Origin: Pseudoalteromonas sp. MMG010
GTDB taxonomy: Bacteria; Pseudomonadota; Gammaproteobacteria; Enterobacterales; Alteromonadaceae
Length of the DNA stretch: 64,000 bases
Assembly: GCF_018100905.1 (NCBI RefSeq)
Contig: NZ_JAGJEG010000002.1
Span: 372,001-436,000 of the forward strand
Reading direction: 5' to 3'
Position 1 is the first letter of the stretch. Each line of letters starts with the position of its first letter. The translations under genes were made by a program, and so were the position numbers. The notes below the pieces were generated by a model that saw nothing but the letters and a program-made list of their open reading frames with translations, was not told where the DNA came from and ran no database searches. Below, in pieces: positions 21,301-29,795 of the stretch.

Positions 21301-21608
21301 CACCAGTAACCGCTGAAGCACCAGTAACCGCTGAAGAACCAGTAACCGCTGAAGAACCAGTAACCGCTGAAGCACCAGTAACGACTGAAAAAACGGCGGG
21401 CTCTGCTAAAACAGTTATTAAGCAAGGTTCTGCAAGTGCACCGATGGCACAACCAACGGCTGTTCCTGTAACGGCTAGCGAACAGGTTGTTACGGCAATG
21501 GCGCATGATAAACGTGAACTAATCCCTGATAGTGGATTACGCGCGGGCTCTATCAAGCCTGCTGGTCGTGCAAGTGCCGATATGACTAAAACAATGAGTG
21601 TTGATTAA
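18387..21608 (+). CDS. rne: Ribonuclease E
   Basis: The essential endoribonuclease and degradosome scaffold. The N-terminal catalytic half (about residues 1-520) is very close to E. coli: S1 domain, 5'-sensor, DNase I-like site with acidic residues near 302 and 345, and the zinc-link CPRCSGQG (Cys about 403 and 406). Downstream come a membrane-binding amphipathic helix like E. coli segment A ([15 protein letters not shown], about 553-567), arginine-rich RNA-binding stretches (about 580-800), and 29 tandem hexapeptides (827-1000). The end carries SAPMAQP, resembling the APM-containing C-terminal PNPase-binding tail of gammaproteobacterial enzymes. Length is 1073, similar to E. coli (1061). The repeat replaces the part of the scaffold that varies most. 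Confidence 0.97.
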   Translation: MKRMLINATQQEEMRVALVDGQRLYDLDIESPGHEQKKANIYKGKITRIEPSLEAAFVDYGADRHGFLPLKEIARTYFPQGYTFHGRPNIRDVIKEGQEVIVQVDKEERGQKGAALTTFISVAGSYLVLMPNNPRAGGISRRIEGDERTELKDSLSRLELPKGMGLIVRTAGVGKSFEELNYDLKALLVHWEAIQQAADSAKAPFLIHQESNVIFRAIRDYLRRDIGEILIDKPRVFEEAKAHIERFRPDFMSRVKLYQGDTPLFTHYQIESQIESAFQREVRLPSGGSIVIDPTEALTSIDINSSKATKGGDIEETALNTNLEAADEIARQLRLRDLGGLIVIDFIDMTPPRHQREVENRLKDAARPDRARVQIGKISRFGLLEMSRQRLRPSLGEASQGVCPRCSGQGTVRSNESIALSILRLIEEEAIKDNTAQVNAQVPVAVAAYLLNEQRRSVHRIEKDHKCDVVIIPNQHMETPHYEVLRLRKDETIEAVSYEQVVEPEQEVFTTSKTVAAPVREEPVLKGVVMPSTPAPQATAAKETKADVSSQESIFTVISNWVKALFSSQPSPETKTEEKKPQSRNNQRGGHNDNRRRNNNRRRNNNRSKPRNEKPADETAKNETVATNETQDKNENRNKRRRNPNARKRHEQRDDKPVQETKDDSSTQAKTSPEPKESKPKVRRQRRNIRKKVRVQDENAEQKAVVDNTLEQSTAKTDVDTPVQAVSKEQNKPVQAKSEPSVEKAVQPKNVEADTSDSEDDSQTRTRSRRSPRHLRASGQRRKRPENDAAETKSDESPAFVPVADQAAAEYEAELKAKKEQENTVTEAPVTTEAPVTTEAPVTTEVPVTAEAPVTAEAPVTAEAPVTTEAPVTTEAPATTEAQVTTEAPVTTEAPVTAEEPVTTEAPVTAEAPVTTEAPVTTEAPVTAEAPVTTEAPVTTEAPVTTEAPVTTEAPVTAEEPVTAEAPVTAEAPVTAEAPVTAEEPVTAEEPVTAEAPVTTEKTAGSAKTVIKQGSASAPMAQPTAVPVTASEQVVTAMAHDKRELIPDSGLRAGSIKPAGRASADMTKTMSVD
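20865..21386 (+). repeat. 29 tandem 18-bp repeats encoding (E-A-P-V-T-T/A)n in rne
   Basis: Twenty-nine uninterrupted 18-base units, typically GAAGCACCAGTAACCACT or the GCT-ending variant. Units 4, 9 and 10 carry substitutions ([18 protein letters not shown]) and units 13, 23, 27 and 28 read EEPVTA/T. All differences keep the frame. The sequence is a slippage-prone minisatellite within a coding region and produces a low-complexity acidic, Pro/Thr-rich disordered segment. Because of the periodicity, long antisense reading frames open here and should not be called genes. Confidence 0.97.
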
Positions 21609-21631
21609 TAAACACCACTCTATATTAGTTA

Positions 21632-21666
21632 AAAAAGGCCGCATTAATATTTAATGCGGCCTTTTT
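21632..21666. terminator. Bidirectional terminator between rne and yejK
   Basis: A perfect 16-bp inverted repeat AAAAAGGCCGCATTAA / TTAATGCGGCCTTTTT with a 3-base loop and A/T tracts on both sides. Confidence 0.9.
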
Positions 21667-21691
21667 AATTAGTTATATTTAAGTGTTATTT

Positions 21692-22705
21692 TTATTGCTC
21701 TTGTTCCATAAAACGTTGCAACTGATCTTTTAAATTTGGTGGTATTCCTTTAATTACCAATGTATCTGTTGCTTCATTATAAGTAACACGCTCACCTAAG
21801 TGCTTACGTTCAAAACTCACACTTACACCTCCTCCTAAGCCAGAGAACTTAACCATGCTAGTTACGGTTTTTTTATCAACGGGGAAAGTGTCTTCAAGAT
21901 CATAACTTTGCTCTTTACAAAAATTATCAAAGGGACTGTCTTCGCCTTTTGTTAAAGTAGCAGAAATGTCACTCACATTGGCCTCTTCTCCCGTGCTCAC
22001 ACAGTCATTACAGTAATCAAAAACCTGCTTTCTTAAATCATCTTTTTCGGTTTTATCAAACTGTTTCTCAGATAAGTAATCCTCAACAGCGCTAAGCATC
22101 ACTTGGCTCTGCTGCTTTGCATCTATACCTTCTTCACAACCTAAAAAATCTAAAAAGAAATCGGCAACTTTACGCCCCGCACGACCTTTTATAAAAGAGA
22201 TATATTTGTTTTCTTCAGCTTGTGTATCCCATGCGGTTAAATCTATACGCGCGGCCAGCTGCATTCGAGAGATATCTAAATGACGTGAAGAAGCTAAATC
22301 AAGTTCTGAGGTAATTGAGTAATGCTCTTTGATATTGATCATTGCGATCAAAACATAATCAGTAGCCACATATTGATAATGACAAAAAATTAAATAACCT
22401 GTTTCATTAAAAGCATATTTATTTAGTTCTTCTTTTAGTACCGTTGTTGCTTGCTCCGTCATGTGCCAAAAACCAAGTTCATTATTACGGTAACTTTGCA
22501 TCGCAGAAGCAACTACACTATTTTTTTCACCACTGAAGGCACAAAACCCTTTTCCTGGCTTACCATTATAAGCATGATGAATTTGCTCAATAAACACTTC
22601 TACTTTTTCGTTTATTGCCATTTCGTCATTGCGAAGGTGGATTTCAGTATTATCGTCTTTTTTGTCTACATAATGAACGACTAACTTTTTAACGTCTGTT
22701 GCCAT
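21692..22705 (-). CDS. yejK: Nucleoid-associated protein YejK/NdpA
   Basis: A 337-residue member of the 37-kDa nucleoid-associated protein family. It carries the family's GRAGRKVADFFLDFLGC block (about residues 170-186) and a C-terminal SFERKHLGERVTYN segment. E. coli YejK associates with the nucleoid and interacts with topoisomerase IV. It diverges from yejL-yejM, exactly as in E. coli and Vibrio, across about 60 bases. Confidence 0.93.
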   Translation of the reverse strand: MATDVKKLVVHYVDKKDDNTEIHLRNDEMAINEKVEVFIEQIHHAYNGKPGKGFCAFSGEKNSVVASAMQSYRNNELGFWHMTEQATTVLKEELNKYAFNETGYLIFCHYQYVATDYVLIAMINIKEHYSITSELDLASSRHLDISRMQLAARIDLTAWDTQAEENKYISFIKGRAGRKVADFFLDFLGCEEGIDAKQQSQVMLSAVEDYLSEKQFDKTEKDDLRKQVFDYCNDCVSTGEEANVSDISATLTKGEDSPFDNFCKEQSYDLEDTFPVDKKTVTSMVKFSGLGGGVSVSFERKHLGERVTYNEATDTLVIKGIPPNLKDQLQRFMEQEQ

Positions 22706-22766
22706 CTTTGTTTTTCACGCCTCTAGTGTTAAAATATGAAAATATAATTTTTTATTGAACCAACTA

Positions 22767-22979
22767 ATGCCAATCTTATCAAAATATACTAATGATGAAG
22801 TAGAACAAATCGTCGACCAGCTTATTGATGTGTTAACAAAACACAAATCGCCAGTTGATTTAAGTTTAATGTGTTTAGGAAATTCTATCACGCATATCTT
22901 AAAAGAGCATGTGCCAGAAGGGAAAAGACAAGCCGTGACCGAGAACTTTGCAAAAGCCCTCGCTCAATCGGTTAAATAA
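22767..22979 (+). CDS. yejL: YejL family protein (DUF1414)
   Basis: A 70-residue protein of unknown function that matches E. coli YejL through MPxISxY(S/T)(D/N)(E)xVEQ, HK(S/A)P(V/T)DLSLM and the RQAVxxxFAxAL ending. The ATG at 22767 is chosen over an in-frame TTG 12 bases upstream because it reproduces the family N-terminus. No good ribosome-binding site is seen. It is followed after 5 bases by the yejM-like gene, the conserved pair. Confidence 0.88.
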   Translation: MPILSKYTNDEVEQIVDQLIDVLTKHKSPVDLSLMCLGNSITHILKEHVPEGKRQAVTENFAKALAQSVK

Positions 22980-22984
22980 ACTAT

Positions 22985-24481
22985 ATGAATTTATCGCAGC
23001 ACAATCAGTTTTCATCTAAAGCAAGTCAATTACTAAGTTGGGGACATTGGTTTACTTTTGCCAATATAGGTTTAGCGCTCTTTATTAGTCTGAGCTTTTT
23101 ATTTGCCGATGCAAAACCAACCAGTTTTATAGGTATTATATATATGCTAGTTACATGGTTAAGCCATACTAGCTTTATTACCTTTTTAGCATTTGTGCTG
23201 ACGATTTTCCCCATGAGCTTAGTTTTCCCCTACCCTAAGCACATTCGTGGAATGGCGGCTATTTTAGCTACTGTAGGCGCATCTATTTTAACTCTCGATG
23301 CCTACGTCTATTTTAATTTAGGCTATCATATAAATGCGAGTGCACTGCCTGAAATAGTGTCTTTATTATGGCATCGTTTAACAAGCTCTCCTGCGATAAC
23401 CACACTATTAGCTAGCGCAATTGTATTATTAATATTTGTATTTCAACTTATTGTTAGTAATTACACATGGCATCATTTAGCACAATTAAAGCAACTTAAG
23501 TTTGCTCGATATGCCAGTTCGTTTTTAGTACTTTGCTTTGCGTTAAGCCACAGCATTCATATTTGGGCTGATGCAAATTTAAAGTTTGATATTACCAAAC
23601 AAGATAATGTACTGCCGTTATCATACCCAACAACCGCTAAAAGCTTACTTGCAAAAAATGACTTACTAGACATAGATAATTATAAACAAGCGCATAAAGT
23701 AATTATCAACAGTCAAAATATTAATTACACCCCCCCTTCTTTGATTGCGAGTTGTCCTGATATTAAACAACAAAAAGTCGATATTTTAGTTTTCGATAAC
23801 AAGGTACAACTTAAAGCTTTTGCCAACAGTAATACTAACTTACATAAAACTGATCAATTTTTACAAACAACAAATCGCAGTGATTTAATGTTTAGCTTAG
23901 TGTATGGATTACCTGCATTTTATAAAAATAGTATTCTTATGATGAAAACGTTACCGGCTTGGCATTCACAACGCCGCAGCTTATCATTAGAAGGGATCAG
24001 TGAGTTTGAATATATAAATGAACATGCCTTTACAAACAGTGCAATCCGAATTGTAAAAGCGAACAGTGACAGTAAAGTGAGAGCTGATGCAGATCAGGTT
24101 TTTGCGTTTAGTTTACTCAATGAATCTAATGAATTACTTAGCACATCAACTCTGTACAGTAACGATAAAACAATCACCGAAATGCCCGGTTTAATACAAC
24201 CAAGTGATTTAATTGCCACCAGCATAGCACAGTATTTAAACTGCCCAACAGTTGTTAAACAAACAATGCTCGGCGCTAATTTATATAATAAAAAAGATGA
24301 TACAGGTGTAAATTATTCTCAAGGCGTTGTTATTGCCTATAAAAAAGATCGCATTACATTAATTGATTCTGATGGAAATTATAGAAATATTTCTGCTGCG
24401 CAAGGCTTTGCTATCGAGCAAGGGCTAGATGTTCCATTTTTAGTACAAAGTATTAAAAGGCTAAAAACTTTTTCTCAATAA
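22985..24481 (+). CDS. YejM/PbgA-like inner-membrane protein with degenerate sulfatase-like domain
   Basis: The N-terminal DUF3413 region has about five membrane helices (residues about 20-45, 58-78, 85-110, 140-160 and 175-195) and aligns in layout with E. coli YejM (PbgA), the LPS sensor that controls LpxC turnover through LapB/FtsH. The periplasmic part is shorter (498 residues total against 586 in E. coli). The usual sulfatase-family start, a (I/V)xxDx(L/V)R block, here reads VDILVFDNKVQLKAF. SLVYGLPAFY still matches the fold. Position after yejL supports orthology. The role in LPS homeostasis is inferred. Confidence 0.8.
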   Translation: MNLSQHNQFSSKASQLLSWGHWFTFANIGLALFISLSFLFADAKPTSFIGIIYMLVTWLSHTSFITFLAFVLTIFPMSLVFPYPKHIRGMAAILATVGASILTLDAYVYFNLGYHINASALPEIVSLLWHRLTSSPAITTLLASAIVLLIFVFQLIVSNYTWHHLAQLKQLKFARYASSFLVLCFALSHSIHIWADANLKFDITKQDNVLPLSYPTTAKSLLAKNDLLDIDNYKQAHKVIINSQNINYTPPSLIASCPDIKQQKVDILVFDNKVQLKAFANSNTNLHKTDQFLQTTNRSDLMFSLVYGLPAFYKNSILMMKTLPAWHSQRRSLSLEGISEFEYINEHAFTNSAIRIVKANSDSKVRADADQVFAFSLLNESNELLSTSTLYSNDKTITEMPGLIQPSDLIATSIAQYLNCPTVVKQTMLGANLYNKKDDTGVNYSQGVVIAYKKDRITLIDSDGNYRNISAAQGFAIEQGLDVPFLVQSIKRLKTFSQ

Positions 24482-24489
24482 TAACGATA

Positions 24490-24524
24490 AACCTAGCTTG
24501 ATTAAGCGTTAAGCTAGGTTATAG
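24490..24524 (+). terminator. Stem-loop after the yejM-like gene
   Basis: A perfect 10-bp inverted repeat AACCTAGCTT / AAGCTAGGTT with an 11-base loop. The downstream T-run is weak (ATAGTTTTAC), so it may be an inefficient terminator. Confidence 0.55.
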
Positions 24525-24547
24525 TTTTACTATGATTTTATTTTGCT

Positions 24548-25030
24548 ATGGATAGCACTATGCACTATTTTTTTATTATTACCTTTACCATTTTATTTAG
24601 TACCACAAGCCAAGCAAACACCACATATTATAAATGTGTCACCGTAGAAAGTACCACCTTTTCACAGTTTCCTTGTCAAAAAAACGCCAAAAGCTATACC
24701 ATTACTAATACGCAAGATGATATTACTGGCCCAACAAAAAACGTTACCAAAGCATTAAATTCATTAGAAAGAAAAAGAATCATTAAAGATTTAGAGAAAG
24801 AATTAAAGAGTAATAAAAATAAATTAATCTTATTAAATCGAGAAAAAGATCAACAAGAATTTAAGCAACATCAACGCTTAAATCATACGCTAAGTGAGCA
24901 AGACAAAAAGCAGCTCGCTAAAGATATTAATAAGAACCTAAGCAATATTGCCAAACACTACAAAACCCAAGTTAAAAATATTACAAAGCGCATTAACAAA
25001 CTTGAAAATAAAATAAAGCTGTATCAATAA
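24548..25030 (+). CDS. Small secreted DUF4124-like protein with coiled coil
   Basis: A 160-residue protein with a signal peptide (about residues 5-24, ending SQA-NT). Right after it, YYKCVTVESTTFSQFPC resembles the YKC..G...ysd.PC core of DUF4124 domains. The rest, residues about 65-160, is highly charged, Lys/Glu/Asn-rich and predicted helical or coiled coil. Two possible starts are 12 bases apart (24548 and 24560); the second gives a cleaner signal peptide. No function is known for the family. It stands alone between yejM and a 438-base gap. Confidence 0.7.
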   Translation: MDSTMHYFFIITFTILFSTTSQANTTYYKCVTVESTTFSQFPCQKNAKSYTITNTQDDITGPTKNVTKALNSLERKRIIKDLEKELKSNKNKLILLNREKDQQEFKQHQRLNHTLSEQDKKQLAKDINKNLSNIAKHYKTQVKNITKRINKLENKIKLYQ

Positions 25031-25468
25031 TTTTTATTGTTAATCAGTCACTTTTTATTTAAAAATTAATTGTAGTAAAACAAATCCTCAGCAATGCTTT
25101 TTCATCGGACCGCGCTATTTTTAAGTCATTACTTAATAAATAGCATTCATTATGATGTACGGGCCAAATAATCGATTAAACGACAACCGCTTGAACAATA
25201 AACCCCTCATTTATAACACTATAGATAAAGCGCTTTTTCAATTTGAAATTGAATCTCAGCCTGTCAGAGCGCCTTGCTAAAGTAAACATATATTATAATT
25301 TGTGATTATTATGAAGTGCAGTACCATAGGCTAGCTGAATATAGAATAATTTTGCGTCACAAGTTAAACATAAGTGTTAACGCAATCACTAAAGTACTTA
25401 TGATCCCACGAAATGTATTTTTTATTATCGACGTTCAAACATAATCCGTGGCATAAGATGGAGAACAT
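25031..25468. promoter_or_regulatory. 438-base non-coding region with an 8-1-8 dyad upstream of the LysR gene
   Basis: No gene is seen. A perfect dyad TTCAATTT-G-AAATTGAA lies at 25237-25253, about 216 bases before the LysR start, and could be an operator for an LTTR or another regulator. The region is otherwise AT-rich. A ribosome-binding site GATGGAGAAC directly precedes the LysR ATG. The operator role is a guess from symmetry alone. Confidence 0.35.
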
Positions 25469-26407
25469 ATGAATATTAGTAAAATAGATTTAAATTTATT
25501 AGTGTATTTAGATACGTTATTACGAGAATGTAATGTCACACGCGCCGCTAACCAATTAAGTATTACGCAGCCAGCTATGAGCAATGGTTTAAAACGCCTA
25601 CGTAACTTATTTAACGATCCAATTTTAGTTCGCACCAGTGAAGGTATGGTACCGACCGAAAGAGCCATAGAGCTTCAGCCTGTTATTCGTGGGATATTGA
25701 TGACCCTTGAAGAAACATTAGCGCCTAATCGAGAGTTTGAAGCGAGTCAAAGTAAACGCGTATTTAGAATAATGGCTAGCGATTACGCAGCAAGTACCTT
25801 AGCACCTAAGTTGTTAAGTAAATTACATGAAGAAGCCCCCGATACAACATTAGATATATTAACACCCAGTGATGTTACTTTTCATGATGTTGAAAATGGT
25901 AAAGTAGACATGGCTATCAATCGCTTCGAAAATTTACCACAATCGTTTCATCATAAGCGTATTTGGAAAGATAGTTTTTGCTGTTTAGTAAAAGCCGATA
26001 ACCCAATAATTAAAAACTTTACCTTAGATAGCTATTTAAACGCGAGGCATATCTGGGTGAGTAAAACAGGCTTTGGTGTAGGGGTTGGTATGAACCCAAA
26101 AGATGTACAAAAATTAGGGTGGGTAGATGAAGCATTAGCCGACTTTGCTAAACAACGTAATATCGCAACATTTACGCGTAATTATCATGTCGCTATTCAC
26201 TTAGCAAAAGAGCAAAACCTCATAGCCACTTTGCCATCAAAAGCCGCTAATATATATTCAGATGATCCAGGTTTAGCAATATTAGAACCCCCATTCCCTA
26301 TTCCACCCTTTGAATTAGATATGATTTGGAGCCCATTATTACACCGAGATGCCAGCCATGTATGGTTGCGACAAAAAGTCGCAGAAGTCGCATTAGAATT
26401 GAAGTAA
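25469..26407 (+). CDS. LysR family transcriptional regulator
   Basis: A 312-residue LTTR. The N-terminal winged HTH (about residues 6-65) includes NVTRAANQLSITQPAMSNGL and RLRNLFNDPILVRTSEGM, typical of the NodD/NahR/LeuO-like branch (initial DLNLLVYLDTLLRE). A periplasmic-binding-like effector domain follows. No adjacent target gene is obvious: both sides are long non-coding gaps, so it may control distant genes or only itself. The effector is unknown. Confidence 0.9.
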   Translation: MNISKIDLNLLVYLDTLLRECNVTRAANQLSITQPAMSNGLKRLRNLFNDPILVRTSEGMVPTERAIELQPVIRGILMTLEETLAPNREFEASQSKRVFRIMASDYAASTLAPKLLSKLHEEAPDTTLDILTPSDVTFHDVENGKVDMAINRFENLPQSFHHKRIWKDSFCCLVKADNPIIKNFTLDSYLNARHIWVSKTGFGVGVGMNPKDVQKLGWVDEALADFAKQRNIATFTRNYHVAIHLAKEQNLIATLPSKAANIYSDDPGLAILEPPFPIPPFELDMIWSPLLHRDASHVWLRQKVAEVALELK

Positions 26408-26673
26408 CACAATTACAAAAGTGTGTAAATATTTCTTAAAGTATACCATAAGCATCTTAGCTTACTTTTCTTTAAACAGAATAAAACTCTTTATAATCAA
26501 TGAACTAAAATATAATAGAAAAATGGAATATAGATTGCTTTTGTATTAGTGAATTTAAAATTTAGCATAAATAAATTAACACTGTGGATGATTTTTTATA
26601 TTAAGCACAACCCGCTTTTATATATTTAAAGCATCCTAGCGTTAATGCCTAATTTACTATTAGAGAGGTCCCT

Positions 26674-27120
26674 ATGAATACTTATCAAACACAAGAGCCA
26701 AAAAATATTACTGATATAATCCAAGTAATGAACAGTGGTATTGAGTTTTATGAAAAAGCACAGGCTAAAGTACAAGAGCCTGCTGTTGTATCTCTATTTC
26801 AAGACATGATCGACGCACGAAAAATAAGCATTGAACGTTTGCAACCTTATGCAATCAATGAGCAAGGTGAGCGTGAAAATGGTTCATCATTTGCAGTGCA
26901 AGCACGTAAAGCTTATACATCATTAATTACAAAATTTAGCTCAGATAACGCCAACACCTATATCGATGAACTTGAAGAAGTTGAAGATAAAACGTTGGAA
27001 GAAATTAAATCTGCAATGGATAAAACTCAACCAGCAGACTGCGAAGCAGCCCTAGCAAAAACATTGTTAACAATGCAAGGTTGCCATACTCAGATGAGCC
27101 GAATGAAAAAAAGCCACTAA
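26674..27120 (+). CDS. PA2169-like four-helix-bundle protein (DUF2383)
   Basis: A 148-residue, Glu/Lys/Gln-rich helical protein of the DUF2383/PA2169 family, which has a ferritin-like four-helix-bundle fold. Visible marks are IQVMNSGIEFYEKAQ, FQDMIDARKISIERLQPY and the His/Met-containing end. No metal-ligand set typical of a ferritin can be read with confidence. AGAGAGGTCCC precedes the ATG. A strong terminator follows. A stress role is plausible given the nearby dps gene, but this is inference. Confidence 0.75.
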   Translation: MNTYQTQEPKNITDIIQVMNSGIEFYEKAQAKVQEPAVVSLFQDMIDARKISIERLQPYAINEQGERENGSSFAVQARKAYTSLITKFSSDNANTYIDELEEVEDKTLEEIKSAMDKTQPADCEAALAKTLLTMQGCHTQMSRMKKSH

Positions 27121-27130
27121 ACTCTACTCA

Positions 27131-27167
27131 TTTTATATAAAAGGTCGTATCGGCCTTTTATATAAAA
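27131..27167 (+). terminator. Terminator after the DUF2383 gene
   Basis: A 17-bp inverted repeat (one G-T pair), with the core AAAAGGTCG-TAT-CGGCCTTTT flanked by complementary TTTTATAT / ATATAAAA. Confidence 0.8.
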
Positions 27168-27443
27168 CCACCCTAGATAAAAGTGATATTTACGCTATTA
27201 AATAAGCTTTAAATTAACACTGACTAAATCAACATATCTAATACAAATCACATCCCTCTTAATCAAAAACATTTCCTTAATAAAATAAACGCTCATTATA
27301 GTATGGGTAAATATTACTCCCCCAATGTATTAAATAACGTATGTGAAAAAACTCAAACTCACTCAAAATAAAAATAAATCGTATCTTAAACAAGCAAATG
27401 CGGATAAAAAAACATCAAACAAACTTAAAAATGTAAAACAGGC

Positions 27444-27480
27444 TTGATTCAACACCCGCCACGCTATATATTAGCGCCGG
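27444..27480 (+). promoter_or_regulatory. Sigma-70 promoter of the tRNA-Val operon
   Basis: -35 TTGATT at 27444-27449, a 17-base spacer, and -10 TATATT at 27467-27472, followed by a GC-rich discriminator AGCGCCGG, the hallmark of stringently controlled stable-RNA promoters. It lies about 40 bases upstream of the first tRNA. Confidence 0.75.
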
Positions 27481-27515
27481 TTAGTAATTTAATTACTAAA
27501 TCTTAAATCGGTAAT

Positions 27516-27592
27516 ACGACTGTAGCTCAGTTGGTTAGAGCACTACCTTGACATGGTAGGGGTCGGTGGTTCGAATCCACTCAGTCGTACCA
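27516..27592 (+). tRNA. tRNA-Val(GAC), copy 1
   Basis: A 77-base cloverleaf with encoded CCA. The acceptor ACGACTG pairs with CAGTCGT, the D-stem is GCTC/GAGC, the anticodon arm CTACC-TTGACAT-GGTAG gives anticodon GAC (valine), and the T-arm GGTGG-TTCGAAT-CCACT is standard. It is identical to the second copy 50 bases downstream and is transcribed from the promoter at 27444-27480. Confidence 0.97.
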
Positions 27593-27642
27593 AATTTATT
27601 CCTCCACCTACGAATAAATTACATTTAAGCATTCATTATTGT

Positions 27643-27719
27643 ACGACTGTAGCTCAGTTGGTTAGAGCACTACCTTGACATGGTAGGGGTCGGTGGTTCG
27701 AATCCACTCAGTCGTACCA
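27643..27719 (+). tRNA. tRNA-Val(GAC), copy 2
   Basis: Identical in sequence and structure to copy 1, with anticodon GAC and encoded CCA, separated from it by a 50-base AT-rich spacer. Almost certainly on the same transcript. Confidence 0.97.
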
Positions 27720-28137
27720 ACATTTATATACATCATTCGCTTTTATTTTTTTAATCTTGCGTATACAAGACGTTATTCATCTTTATTATTTACTCACTTT
27801 TTTTTAATTAAGTCGTCAGTCTTAGGTTTGACTTAGTAACCTCTTTATCGGTATGGGCTTTCACTTTGTGGCAAGTTTTATAACTAATCGCTTAGTCTCA
27901 ATCTATCACTAAACGACTCGCTTAATAACGAGTTGTTTGTATCTCATCCACTCTTTTGCTAAGTGTTTATACAACGCTAAATGAAGTATTTTAAACTTGT
28001 GTGACTCCATTTAACATTGAAGGCCAGTAATATAATTCTACTGTGTATTATTCATTGAAAAACGGAGGCTGTTACACCTGAACACGTTTTAAATATTTTA
28101 GTATCAAATGCAACAGCGTTTATAAGAGGATTAGTGA
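27720..28137. other. Non-coding region after the tRNA genes
   Basis: 418 bases with no convincing reading frame. A stem AAACGACTCG / CGAGTTGTTT (one G-T pair) with an 8-base loop is at 27911-27938 and may end the tRNA transcript, though only TTTGTATCT follows it. A run of nine T's near 27799 is not preceded by a clear stem. Nothing else was recognised. Confidence 0.4.
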
Positions 28138-29505
28138 TTATTTTTTAAAGCGCTCCCATGGGCCTGTTATGGCAATGGTTTTACTTGGCTTATATACATT
28201 AACGAACAATGTACTACCATCGGGAGAAAAACATGCTCCGGCAAGTTCTGTTTGTGCACTTAAACGAGCGAAATTATATACTTCGCCTTTAGGGGTTACA
28301 CCACGTAAGTGATTATCGACCACATCGGTGTATTGGTCTTCACATACAATTAAGTGTCCGTTTGGCGCAACACATAAATTATCGCCAAAGTTATAAAGAG
28401 ACTTATCTGTACTTTCTAAAAATAATTGAATTTTACCTGGCGATTCTTGCTCGTTAGCTTGCCCTTCAAATTCTGAGGGCTGGTATTTCATTACTTGGCC
28501 TAGTTGTTTATTGCCCCCATTGGTACAACAAAAATATAATTCGTTGTCACCCCAATGAATACCTTCTCCACGAGCAAAAAGTGCTGCGCCTTTTTCATAA
28601 CCTTGCAACCTTAAATCATCGTTAGGGCTGTGTGGATTTTGTAAATCGATCCATTCAACATCCATACTTTGATGTAAAGGCATGTTATTACCAGCCCAAT
28701 TACGTGTATCGAATTTAGCGCTGCTTTTGATAACCATAGCTTGTAGCTGCCCACCTTTTGAGAGCTTTGCATATTCTTTAGGAATAAAGCGATAAAACAA
28801 GCTGTCGCCTTTGTCTTCGGTTAAATAAACAATGCCTGTTTTTGGGTCAACCGCTGCGGCTTCGTGATTAAAACGGCCCATATCTTTTAACGGTACTGGC
28901 TTTACTAATCCTTTTGCACTGGCCGGTACTTCAAATATATAACCATGATCTTCATTAAAGCCATCTGCAGTGGTGAGTGTTGTTTCTTCACATGTTAGCC
29001 AAGTACCCCATGGGGTTATTCCCCCTGAACAATTACGTATTGTGCCGACTAACGATAAAAATTCTTGCTCTTTTTTTCTCGTTTTAACATTATAAATAAT
29101 ATGACTGGTGCCCCCAGGTAAGGCAACACCTTGCTCATTTGAGTCATAAGCTAATGATGTTTTATGATTTTGTAAGGCTCCATGGCTCTTTGTTAAATCA
29201 GTTGGTTTAAGTTCGTGATTACGAATTAATGCCACGGTGTCGTTATCTAGGCCTATACACCCCATTCCATCTGCTTTATCTGGGACGGTAAAACCATCTG
29301 ACATTGGTTCATCTAATTGCGAGATAATCTGATAATTAAACCCAGCAGGTAAATCTAACAGTTTATTTTCATCTGGGAGTAACGCACCATATGCAAATAA
29401 ACTGTTAGATAACTCAGGAAGTGGCTTTTTGCCAAACGCACTGCGCGATAACCCAGCAAATGCAAGGCTTCCCGCGGCTAAAATAAACTCTCTTCTTGTG
29501 ATCAT
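28138..29505 (-). CDS. Tat-exported PhoX-like protein (DUF839)
   Basis: A 455-residue protein of the PhoX/DUF839 family; founding members are Ca/Fe-dependent secreted alkaline phosphatases, but many relatives are uncharacterised. The Tat signal TRREFILAAGSLAFAGLS opens the protein. Family blocks include IRNHEL, GGTSHIIYN, NCSGGITPWGTWLTCEE, DMGRFNHEAAAVDP, YLTEDKGDSLFYRF, GDNLCVAPNGHLIVCED and TELAGACFSPDG. The start at 29505 places the twin-arginine at residues 4-5; the longer frame adds 11 residues that would spoil the signal. AGAGAA precedes the ATG. Periplasmic location and metal binding are expected from family; the phosphatase activity is not proven. Confidence 0.85.
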   Translation of the reverse strand: MITRREFILAAGSLAFAGLSRSAFGKKPLPELSNSLFAYGALLPDENKLLDLPAGFNYQIISQLDEPMSDGFTVPDKADGMGCIGLDNDTVALIRNHELKPTDLTKSHGALQNHKTSLAYDSNEQGVALPGGTSHIIYNVKTRKKEQEFLSLVGTIRNCSGGITPWGTWLTCEETTLTTADGFNEDHGYIFEVPASAKGLVKPVPLKDMGRFNHEAAAVDPKTGIVYLTEDKGDSLFYRFIPKEYAKLSKGGQLQAMVIKSSAKFDTRNWAGNNMPLHQSMDVEWIDLQNPHSPNDDLRLQGYEKGAALFARGEGIHWGDNELYFCCTNGGNKQLGQVMKYQPSEFEGQANEQESPGKIQLFLESTDKSLYNFGDNLCVAPNGHLIVCEDQYTDVVDNHLRGVTPKGEVYNFARLSAQTELAGACFSPDGSTLFVNVYKPSKTIAITGPWERFKK

Positions 29506-29795
29506 AACGTTCTCTATTGTTATTAGCTTTGTGCACATAATAAATTAAATCATGCAATAAATACGATGCTAAGTCGTAATTTAATTAAAATGTCATATTT
29601 AAATTCTTATCTGTATATATTACAAAAACTTGAAATAAATTCAGAAAGACCCTGCTTTATAGTAATTCCTCTACCAACATTAAATCATAACCCCTTGATA
29701 TTAAATCTAATTTTTAATCGGCATGACGGTTGCTTTAAATATAAAACAATCAATTAAAATTAAATAAGCTTTTGTTTAAATTAGGAGATAAGTAG

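Noticed and set aside
20865-21386. Possible CRISPR array
   Set aside because: Units are contiguous 18-mers without spacers, keep the reading frame and code for a hexapeptide; this is a coding minisatellite.
20775-21556. Two long minus-strand reading frames (243 and 251 codons) opposite the 3' part of rne
   Set aside because: They exist only because the 18-bp repeat has no stop codon in these frames; their translations are simple repeats and the plus strand is certain rne.
27720-28137. Possible mobile element or prophage remnant next to the tRNA-Val genes
   Set aside because: No integrase, no repeated tRNA 3' end beyond the two genuine tRNA copies, and no phage-like frames were seen.
29566-29757. 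63-codon plus-strand frame upstream of dps
   Set aside because: No ribosome-binding site, no recognisable family, and it lies in the probable dps/phoX-like promoter region.
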